Source: Actinomycetota bacterium (GTDB lineage Bacteria > Actinomycetota > Actinomycetes > Mycobacteriales > Mycobacteriaceae). From it: a stretch of 5,923 nt of DNA. The notes under the pieces were generated by a model. That model worked only from the letters and a program-made list of their open reading frames with translations. It did not search any database and was not told where the DNA came from. Every line of letters starts with the position of its first letter. The first letter of the stretch is position 1. Location: the NCBI GenBank assembly GCA_005789055.1, contig SYAA01000443.1, positions 1 through 5,923 on the forward strand. Reading direction: 5' to 3'. The position numbers and the translations under genes are program-made. This document shows, one piece after another, positions 1 through 5,620 of this stretch.

Positions 1-1
1 C

Positions 2-565
2 ACCTTCTCCCACGGTTTCGAAGGCATCACCGGTCTGTCCGCGATCCTGATCACTCACCAGCATCCCGACCACGCCGACCCGCAACGCCTACCGGCCCTG
101 GTCGAAGCCAACCCCGATGCGGCGCTCTATGCCGACCCCCACACCGCCGCCCAACTCGGCGGCGACTGGCGCGCGGTGCACGTCGGCGACGATTTCACCA
201 TCGATGGGCTGACCATCCGTGGAGTCGGCGGCCGGCACGCGGTCATCCACCCGGAGATCCCGGTGATCGACAACATTTCCTACCTGATCGGTGATGACGG
301 ACACCGGGCGCGACTGATGCATCCGGGCGACGCGCTGTTCGTCCCCGATGAACCGGTCGAGGTGCTCGCCACCCCGGCCGCGGCGCCGTGGATGAAGATC
401 TCCGAGGCGGTGGATTATCTCCGCGCAGTGGCGCCCCGGCACGCCGTTCCGATTCACCAGGGCATCATCGCCCCCGAAGCCCGCGGCATCTTCTATGGTC
501 GGCTGTCCGAGATGACCGACACCGACTTCCGGATCCTGACCGAAGAGACCTCGGTACGGTTCTGA
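2..565 (+). CDS. MBL-fold (UlaG-like) metal-dependent hydrolase, C-terminal part
   Basis: This is the last 187 codons of a metallo-beta-lactamase-fold protein; the start lies left of the window. Numbering from the first whole codon, the metal motif H-x-H-x-D-H is visible as THQHPDHAD (H19, H21, D23, H24). Other likely metal ligands are a histidine in GGRH (H79), the bridging aspartate in MHPGD (D110) and a late histidine in VPIHQG (H152). The motif spacing and short length fit the UlaG/Lactamase_B_2 type, where roughly 25-30 residues would precede the visible part. Members hydrolyse phosphodiester, lactone or related bonds in the cytoplasm; the substrate here cannot be read from sequence. No signal peptide can be judged because the N-terminus is absent. 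The downstream SDR gene starts 19 nt later on the same strand, so cotranscription is likely. The fold call is firm; a true beta-lactamase role is unlikely and not supported. Confidence 0.87.
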   Translation, partial: TFSHGFEGITGLSAILITHQHPDHADPQRLPALVEANPDAALYADPHTAAQLGGDWRAVHVGDDFTIDGLTIRGVGGRHAVIHPEIPVIDNISYLIGDDGHRARLMHPGDALFVPDEPVEVLATPAAAPWMKISEAVDYLRAVAPRHAVPIHQGIIAPEARGIFYGRLSEMTDTDFRILTEETSVRF

Positions 566-571
566 TGAAAC

Positions 572-578
572 GAAGGGA
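572..578 (+). promoter_or_regulatory. Ribosome binding site of the SDR gene
   Basis: The purine-rich run GAAGGGA sits 6 nt before the GTG at 585. It decides that start over any internal one: the protein then begins a few residues before the conserved glycine-rich cofactor loop, as is normal for the family. The site lies between the MBL stop and the SDR start, which favours one transcript over a separate promoter. Confidence 0.6.
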
Positions 579-584
579 ACACAG

Positions 585-1385
585 GTGAGCACAGCCGATC
601 TCGAGAGACTTTTCGGACTTGGCGGCAAAACCGCTCTGGTCACCGGCGGTACCCGCGGTATCGGGATGATGATCGCGCGCGGTCTGCTCCAGGCCGGCGC
701 TCACGTCGTGCTCAGTTCGCGTAAAGCCGACGCGTGCGAGCACGCAGTTGCGGCACTGTCGGCATTCGGCGAAGTCCGCGCGGTGGCTGCCGACCTATCC
801 CGCCAGGACGAGTGCCAACGGCTGGCCGCCGAGGTGCTCAGCCGGACCGACACCCTGGACATCCTGGTTAACAACGCCGGCGCCACCTGGGGAGAGCCGC
901 TGGAAACCTTTCCCGCCGCGGCCTGGGATCGGGTGCTCGACCTGAACGTCAAATCACCGTTCTGGATGGTCCAGGCGCTCCTGCCGGCACTGCGCAAAGC
1001 CGGCACCCAGGACGATCCGGCGCGGATCATCAATATCGGCAGCATCGACGGTATCCACGTCAGCCCGATGACGACGTACTCCTATTCGACGAGTAAGGCG
1101 GCGATCCATCAACTGACCCGGGTGTTGGCCAAAGAACTGGGGCCGCAACACATCACCGTCAATGCAGTGGCCCCGGGCCCGTTTCCGTCCAAGATGATGG
1201 CCGCCACCCTGGAGGCATTCGGCGAGGCGATTGCGGCATCGGCCCCGCTTCGCCGAATCGGTCGCGACGACGATATGGCCGGGATCGCGATCTTCCTCGC
1301 CAGCCGGGCCGGCTCCTATCTCAACGGTGCCGTGATTCCGGTGGACGGCGGTATCGCCACCACCGCAAGCGGAACCGCGCGCTAG
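585..1385 (+). CDS. Short-chain dehydrogenase/reductase, RhlG-like
   Basis: This is a complete 266-residue classical SDR with a GTG start. It shows the cofactor motif TGGTRGIG (residues 20-27), NNAG (96-99), the structural N121, and the catalytic set S153, Y167 and K171 (YSTSK). The PG motif (NAVAPGPF) is at 193-200. An arginine after beta-2 (SSRK, R46) suggests NADP(H) rather than NAD(H). The N-terminal stretch, the LLPALRK region, the INIGS core and the PGPFPSKM segment resemble Pseudomonas RhlG, an NADPH-dependent beta-ketoacyl reductase, and the 14-residue Ser-Tyr spacing agrees. Mycobacteria are not rhamnolipid producers, so the substrate is more likely a 3-oxoacyl thioester or another ketone/alcohol; this is inference. 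The gene sits 19 nt after the MBL hydrolase gene and converges with the peroxidase gene. The family is sure, the RhlG subgroup probable, the substrate unknown. Confidence 0.94.
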   Translation: MSTADLERLFGLGGKTALVTGGTRGIGMMIARGLLQAGAHVVLSSRKADACEHAVAALSAFGEVRAVAADLSRQDECQRLAAEVLSRTDTLDILVNNAGATWGEPLETFPAAAWDRVLDLNVKSPFWMVQALLPALRKAGTQDDPARIINIGSIDGIHVSPMTTYSYSTSKAAIHQLTRVLAKELGPQHITVNAVAPGPFPSKMMAATLEAFGEAIAASAPLRRIGRDDDMAGIAIFLASRAGSYLNGAVIPVDGGIATTASGTAR

Positions 1386-1388
1386 GCG

Positions 1389-1406
1389 GCCGGATTTCAG
1401 TCCGGC
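1389..1406. terminator. Hairpin at the SDR/peroxidase tail-to-tail junction
   Basis: A perfect 6-bp inverted repeat, GCCGGA - TTTCAG - TCCGGC, begins 3 nt after the SDR stop and covers the stop codon of the convergent peroxidase gene. It lacks a U-tract on either side, as is common for mycobacterial intrinsic terminators. Its placement between two converging genes suggests a bidirectional terminator. The stem is short, so activity is inferred from position. Confidence 0.5.
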
Positions 1407-1885
1407 AACACTGCCTCGATCGCAGCGATCACCTCGGGAGCGTCAGGCTCGGTTCGTGGCCGGAACCGGTTGACCACATCGCCCGCCGGTGTGATCAAAA
1501 ACTTCTCAAAGTTCCATTGCACGTCGCCGGCTTCACCGGCGGCATCGGCGGTCTCGGTGAGCCGGGCATACAGCGGATGTCGATCGGCACCGTTGACGTC
1601 GACCTTGGCCAGCAGGGGGAAACTCACGCCGTAGGTGGTGGAACAGAACGTCGCGATCTCTTCCGGCGTCCCGGGTTCTTGGCCCATGAACTGGTTGCAC
1701 GGAACACCGATCACCGTCAGGCCACGATCGCCGTAGTCGCGGGCCAACTGCTCCAATGCGCCGTACTGCGGCGTCAGGCCGCACTTAGAGGCGACGTTGA
1801 CAACCAGTAGCGCACGCCCGGCGTAGTCGGCCAACGACGTGGGGTTTCCATCGAGTGTGGTGAGCGGAATTTCTGCCAAGGACAT
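1397..1885 (-). CDS. Glutathione peroxidase family protein (probably thioredoxin-dependent)
   Basis: This 162-residue cytosolic peroxidase reduces hydroperoxides. The peroxidatic cysteine is C35 in NVASKCGLTPQY. The rest of the catalytic tetrad is Q69 (in MGQEPG), W124 and N125 (in QWNFEKF). C81 (in TFCSTTYG) lies 46 residues after C35, the spacing of the resolving cysteine in thioredoxin-dependent GPx enzymes; C63 sits in the conserved PCNQF motif. Cys rather than Sec is used. The frame is open much further upstream, but that extension overlaps the ptrB coding region. I chose the ATG giving MSLAEIPL, which matches family length (about 160) and falls 10 nt after the ptrB stop. No good Shine-Dalgarno is visible, so coupling to ptrB translation is likely. 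Actinobacteria make mycothiol instead of glutathione, so the family name probably misstates the reductant. It is the last gene of the purC-ptrB operon. Confidence 0.95.
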   Translation of the reverse strand: MSLAEIPLTTLDGNPTSLADYAGRALLVVNVASKCGLTPQYGALEQLARDYGDRGLTVIGVPCNQFMGQEPGTPEEIATFCSTTYGVSFPLLAKVDVNGADRHPLYARLTETADAAGEAGDVQWNFEKFLITPAGDVVNRFRPRTEPDAPEVIAAIEAVLPD

Positions 1886-1895
1886 GCCGGAGAGG

Positions 1896-4019
1896 TTACC
1901 GCGCCTTCGGTCCGAAGCGTCCCGGGTCCGCGGTGGCCAGTAACCAGGCGTACTGGAAGGCAACTTCCTTCCACCGCTCATAGCGGCCGCTGATTCCGCC
2001 GTGGCCGGCCGCCATCTGGGTCCGTAGCAGTACCGGGTGTGGGTCGGTTTTCGCATGACGCAGTGCTGCCACCCACTTGGCCGGTTCAACGTAAAACACC
2101 CGAGTGTCGTTGAGTGACGTCATCGCCAGGATCGCCGGGTACTCCTTAGCTTCGACGTTCTCGTACGGCGAGTAGGACTTCATATAGGAGTAGACGTCGG
2201 CGTCGGCCAACGGGTTGCCCCATTCATCCCACTCGGTCACCGTCAACGGCAGCGAGGGATCCAGAATCGTCGTGAGCGGATCAACGAAGGGCACCTGAGC
2301 GAGGATGCCTGCGAACTGCCCAGGCGCCATGTTGGCCACCGCCCCCATTAACAGCCCGCCTGCACTGCCGCCGAGTGCGACCAGGTTCTGCGGCTGGGTC
2401 AGGCCGGCGTCGACCAGATGGCGCGCGGCGGCGATGAAGTCGGTGAAGGTGTTCTTCTTCTCCAACAGCTTCCCGCGCTCGTACCAAAGGCGACCCATCT
2501 CGCCACCGCCACGGACATGCGCGATGGCGAAAATCATGCCGCGGTCCAGCAACGAGAGGCGGGCGATGGAAAATCGTGGATCTTCCGACGATTCGTAGGC
2601 GCCGTATCCGTAAAGCACGGTCGGCGCGGGGGTTTCGACGCCGACTCGGTGAATGAGCGAGATCGGGATCCGCGTGCCGTCCCCGGCGATCGCCCAGTCT
2701 CGGCGTTCGACATAGTCATCGCGGGAAAAATCCCCGAGTACCGGCTGCTCGCGCAGCAAGATTCGTTCACCGGTGGCAAGGCCGATGTCGTAGACCCGCA
2801 TCGGCGTGATGAACGATGTCGCCCCGATCCGCAACCGGGGCGATTCCCAGTTCGGATTGCCGGCCAGCCCGGAGGCCATCAGTTCGGAGTCGAAGGTGAT
2901 CTCCTCCGGCGTGCCGTAACCATCGTCGATCGGCCACAACTGCAGGCGCGCCAACGCTTCCCGACGGTAATGGACAACGATGTGGCGGGCAAAAGCGTCG
3001 ACACCCTCGAGTCGGACATCGTCGCGGGCAGCGATCAGTGTCGTCTGTGCGCCGGGATCGTCGACCGGAGCATCGACCAGGGTGAAGTTCGGCGCGTCGT
3101 TGTTGTGCAGGATCAGGAACCGATCCCGGCCGCCGATGACGGCATGCTCAACGGAGTACTCGACACCGTCGCGACGGGGCAGCACCGTGGTGAACTCGGC
3201 CTGCGGGTCGCATGCGTCTGCGTACCGGACCTCCGAGGTGACCGATGATCCGGCCGCAATGAGGATGTAGGCATTGCTGCGGGTCCGGCCGACAGCCACC
3301 CAGAACCGCTCGTCGGGTTCGGTGAACACCTGTTCGTCGGGCCCGGTCTCGCCGAGTCGGTGCCGCCAGACAGTGTCGGGGCGCCATGACTCGTCGACAG
3401 TGGTGTAGTACACGACCGAGCTATCGGCAGCCCAGGTGACTCCAAGGCCAATGCCGGTGATCCGGTCCGGGTACAGTGCCGCGTCTCGTAAGGTTTCGTC
3501 AGTCAAGTCTTTGAAGTGCAGCGTGTATCGCTCGTCGCCGACGATGTCGACGGAGAAGGCCAACACGTTGCCGTCTGGGCTGACACTGCTGGCACCCAAG
3601 GCGAAATAGTCGTGCCCGTCGGCTTCGGCGTTTTCATCGAGCAGTATCTGCTCACCGGGAACGCGCGTGTTCTCGTCCAGAACCGGGGGCTCCCAATCAT
3701 CGGGTCCGGCCACCGGGCACCGGCAGTGCACGCCATACTGCTTGCCCTCGAAGCTGCGTCCGTAGTACCACCAGTCTCCGCGGCGGACCGGCACCGACAG
3801 GTCGGTCTCCTTGGTACGGGACTTGATCTCGTCAAAAATTTTCTGTCGCAATGGTTCCTGAAAGGCCGTCTGTGCCTCAACGTGAGCATTCTCCGCTTCG
3901 AGGTGGGCAATGACCTCGGGGTCAGACTTGTCTCGGAGCCACTCATACGGATCGATGAAGACGTCATCGTGATGTACCCGGCGGGTATCGAGGCGCTTCG
4001 GCGTGGGCGCGTGTGCCAT
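1896..4019 (-). CDS. ptrB: Oligopeptidase B (protease II), S9A family serine peptidase
   Basis: This complete 707-residue protein is a cytosolic prolyl-oligopeptidase-family enzyme that cuts short peptides, classically after Arg/Lys. An N-terminal segment with DPYEWLRD (about 24-31) is followed by a seven-bladed beta-propeller (roughly 75-415) that filters substrate size, then the alpha/beta-hydrolase domain. The catalytic triad is S552 (GGSAGG), D638 (LNDTR) and H673 (AGHGG); the oxyanion tyrosine is Y472 (YGYGAY). Ser-Asp-His spacing of 86 and 35 nearly equals the 85 and 35 of E. coli OpB. The residues aligning with the S1 acidic pair are E596 and D598, and with the S2 pair D480 and R482, so the pocket differs from E. 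coli. There is no signal peptide. The ATG overlaps the purC stop by one base (TGATG), implying translational coupling. From memory, M. tuberculosis H37Rv carries this gene split into ptrBa and ptrBb; here it is a single uninterrupted frame. Confidence 0.96.
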   Translation of the reverse strand: MAHAPTPKRLDTRRVHHDDVFIDPYEWLRDKSDPEVIAHLEAENAHVEAQTAFQEPLRQKIFDEIKSRTKETDLSVPVRRGDWWYYGRSFEGKQYGVHCRCPVAGPDDWEPPVLDENTRVPGEQILLDENAEADGHDYFALGASSVSPDGNVLAFSVDIVGDERYTLHFKDLTDETLRDAALYPDRITGIGLGVTWAADSSVVYYTTVDESWRPDTVWRHRLGETGPDEQVFTEPDERFWVAVGRTRSNAYILIAAGSSVTSEVRYADACDPQAEFTTVLPRRDGVEYSVEHAVIGGRDRFLILHNNDAPNFTLVDAPVDDPGAQTTLIAARDDVRLEGVDAFARHIVVHYRREALARLQLWPIDDGYGTPEEITFDSELMASGLAGNPNWESPRLRIGATSFITPMRVYDIGLATGERILLREQPVLGDFSRDDYVERRDWAIAGDGTRIPISLIHRVGVETPAPTVLYGYGAYESSEDPRFSIARLSLLDRGMIFAIAHVRGGGEMGRLWYERGKLLEKKNTFTDFIAAARHLVDAGLTQPQNLVALGGSAGGLLMGAVANMAPGQFAGILAQVPFVDPLTTILDPSLPLTVTEWDEWGNPLADADVYSYMKSYSPYENVEAKEYPAILAMTSLNDTRVFYVEPAKWVAALRHAKTDPHPVLLRTQMAAGHGGISGRYERWKEVAFQYAWLLATADPGRFGPKAR

Positions 4020-4918
4020 CAGGCGCCGATCCAGTCGGCGAATTTCAGACCCGAAATGCGCTCGTAGGCTTCGATATAGCGCTTACGGGTTGCATCGATG
4101 ACCGCATCCGGTAACGCGGGTGGCGGTGAAGAGCTATTGCGGTCCCAGCCGGATTCGGGGCCGGTCAGCCAGTTGCGGACGAACTGCTTATCGAAACTGG
4201 GCTGTACCGAACCCTCGGTGTAGCTGTCCGCCGGCCAGTACCGCGATGAGTCCGGGGTGAACACCTCATCAGCGAGCACCAGGTTCCCGTTCCGGTCGGC
4301 CCCGAACTCAAACTTGGTGTCGGCGATGATGATTCCTTTCCTCAGCGCGTGGTCGGCGGCGATGTTGTAGGTCTGCAGCGTCAGATCCCGCAACTGTCCG
4401 GCACGTTCAGCACCAACCATCGCGACTACCCGGTCAAACGAGACGTTCTCGTCGTGGGCACCGATCTCGGCCTTGGTCGCCGGCGTGAACAGCGGTTGGT
4501 CGAACTTGCTGGCCTCGACCAGACCCGGCGGCAACGCGATGCCACACACTGCGCCGGTGCGCTGGTAGTCCAGCAGGCCCGAACCGGTCAGATAGCCGCG
4601 GGCGACGCATTCCACCGGCACCATGTCGAGGCGGCGGACCACCAGCGCGCGGCCGAGAACCTCGGCGGGGATCCGCGGATCGTCCGGCGGACCCGCTAGA
4701 TGGTTGGGCGCACCGCCGTGGTCGGCGATGAGACCGAAGAAGAACACGCTCATGGCGGTCAGGATGCGACCTTTGTCGCCGATGAGGGTGTCCAGAATGT
4801 AATCGAAGGCCGAGATCCGGTCGGAGGCGACGAACAGCAGGTTTTCGTCGTCGATGCGGTAGATCTCACGGACTTTGCCGCTGGCCAGGTGACGGTAATC
4901 GGTCAGGGCGGGACGCAC
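4019..4918 (-). CDS. purC: Phosphoribosylaminoimidazole-succinocarboxamide synthase (SAICAR synthetase)
   Basis: This 299-residue enzyme joins CAIR and aspartate with ATP to make SAICAR in de novo purine synthesis, in the cytoplasm. Signatures in order are GKVREIY (14-20) and SDRISAFDY (32-40) in the nucleotide-binding part, the first family signature around [14 protein letters not shown] (100-113), the loop [12 protein letters not shown] (150-161), the second signature [10 protein letters not shown] (197-206) and [14 protein letters not shown] (215-228). The length near 300 fits the longer form found in actinobacteria and yeast, not the 237-residue E. coli form. The start is GTG, immediately before [15 protein letters not shown] -10-like TAGGCT ends 6 nt upstream, so the mRNA may be leaderless. 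It is the first gene of the purC-ptrB-peroxidase operon and diverges from the membrane-protein gene. The identification is secure. Confidence 0.98.
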   Translation of the reverse strand: MRPALTDYRHLASGKVREIYRIDDENLLFVASDRISAFDYILDTLIGDKGRILTAMSVFFFGLIADHGGAPNHLAGPPDDPRIPAEVLGRALVVRRLDMVPVECVARGYLTGSGLLDYQRTGAVCGIALPPGLVEASKFDQPLFTPATKAEIGAHDENVSFDRVVAMVGAERAGQLRDLTLQTYNIAADHALRKGIIIADTKFEFGADRNGNLVLADEVFTPDSSRYWPADSYTEGSVQPSFDKQFVRNWLTGPESGWDRNSSSPPPALPDAVIDATRKRYIEAYERISGLKFADWIGA

Positions 4919-4924
4919 CGGGTC

Positions 4925-4930
4925 AGCCTA
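4925..4930 (-). promoter_or_regulatory. Probable leaderless promoter (-10 box) of purC
   Basis: Read on the minus strand, TAGGCT fits the TANNNT -10 consensus of mycobacterial SigA promoters and ends 6 nt before the purC GTG. This would place transcription initiation at or next to the G of the start codon, giving a leaderless mRNA. No Shine-Dalgarno is visible between box and start, which agrees. No clear -35 element is seen. A 10-bp palindrome (CCGCCGGCGG, 4935-4944) lies just upstream but may be chance in such GC-rich DNA. Confidence 0.5.
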
Positions 4931-4969
4931 TCGGCCGCCGGCGGTGGCAGCTGTGCTGGGATCAGTGCC

Positions 4970-5596
4970 ATGAAATCGCGCTTCATTCCCTACGCCACCA
5001 CGCCGGGACGCCTCGCCGCCCAGGTGGTCAGCGACCTCTTAGTCGGTGTGTGGATCACCCTGTGGGTGCTGGTCGGCCTTGGCGTGCACCGGGCGATCGC
5101 GGCCATTGCGGGGGTGGGCACGCAGGTCAAGGACGGGGCTACCGGAATCTCGGAGAACCTCAACTCCGCCGGCGACAGCGCCGATCGGATCCCACTGGTG
5201 GGCGACGCGGTGTCCACACCGTTGCGCGCCGCCAGCGAGGCCGCACTCGACCTGGCCGGTGCCGGGCAGAACCTCAACACGACAGCGACCTGGCTTGCGG
5301 TGCTACTGGCTATCGCGGTGGCCGCCCCGCCCATCCTCGCGGTGGCGATGCCGTGGCTGTTCCTGCGCATCCGGTTCTTCCGCCGTAAGTGGACGGTGAT
5401 CACTCTGGCGCAGACGCCCGCAGGCGAACAGTTACTCGCCCTGCGGGCGCTGGCGAACCGGCCGTTGCGCAGACTCACCGAGGTCAGCGGCGACCCGGTC
5501 GGTGCCTGGCGGCGCGAGGAGCCGGATGCGGTTCGCGGGCTGGCGGCACTGGAATTGCGCTCTGCCGGCGTAGCGCGAGTGACATCGGCACGTTAG
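4970..5596 (+). CDS. Conserved two-TM membrane protein of unknown function (Rv0779c-like)
   Basis: This 208-residue protein has no function I recognise. A short basic N-terminus (KSRF) leads to a first hydrophobic segment at about 19-39 (LLVGVWITLWVLVGLGV). A polar, Gly/Ser/Asn-rich region follows at about 49-106, then a second hydrophobic segment at about 107-132. Directly after it comes a strongly basic RIRFFRRK (133-140) and a C-terminal tail of about 68 residues. By the positive-inside rule both ends are cytoplasmic and the middle region is outside. The frame is open upstream to 4700, antisense to purC; I chose the ATG at 4970 because it gives a membrane-protein N-terminus and avoids that overlap. 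A weak GGGA lies 8 nt before it. Its place between purC and a cyp126-like gene matches Rv0779c in M. tuberculosis, from memory. Being encoded is fairly sure; the role is unknown. Confidence 0.86.
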   Translation: MKSRFIPYATTPGRLAAQVVSDLLVGVWITLWVLVGLGVHRAIAAIAGVGTQVKDGATGISENLNSAGDSADRIPLVGDAVSTPLRAASEAALDLAGAGQNLNTTATWLAVLLAIAVAAPPILAVAMPWLFLRIRFFRRKWTVITLAQTPAGEQLLALRALANRPLRRLTEVSGDPVGAWRREEPDAVRGLAALELRSAGVARVTSAR

Positions 5597-5603
5597 TGAA
5601 TGC

Positions 5604-5619
5604 CCGGCGCTCGCGCCGG
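5604..5619. terminator. Hairpin between the membrane-protein gene and the P450 gene
   Basis: A perfect inverted repeat CCGGCGC - TC - GCGCCGG fills most of the 24-nt gap between two converging genes. In RNA it would form a 6-bp GC stem closed by a four-base loop. No U-tract follows on either strand. Its position suggests a bidirectional intrinsic terminator; activity is inferred. Confidence 0.5.
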
Positions 5620-5620
5620 A

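Noticed and set aside
1886..2089. N-terminal extension of the peroxidase frame upstream of 1885
   Set aside because: The 68 extra codons overlap the ptrB catalytic-domain coding region and look like no peroxidase; the start at 1885 gives the usual family length.
2349..2351. TTA leucine codon (L557) close to the ptrB active-site serine, as a bldA-type control point
   Set aside because: TTA codons also occur in the neighbouring membrane-protein gene, and bldA control is known from Streptomyces, not mycobacteria.
2418..3248. A 276-codon open frame on the plus strand, antisense to ptrB
   Set aside because: It lies wholly inside ptrB, shows no domain, and such antisense frames are expected in GC-rich DNA where stops are rare.
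3516..4067. A 183-codon plus-strand frame antisense to the ptrB start
   Set aside because: It covers the ptrB N-terminus and the purC/ptrB overlap, with no ribosome site or recognisable motif.
4935..4944. Palindrome CCGCCGGCGG between the divergent genes as an operator
   Set aside because: It is only 10 bp of pure G/C in high-GC DNA; chance is likely and no regulator is nearby.
4700..4969. N-terminal extension of the membrane-protein frame
   Set aside because: These 90 codons run antisense to purC and across the divergent promoter region; the acidic, non-membrane composition looks like an antisense shadow.
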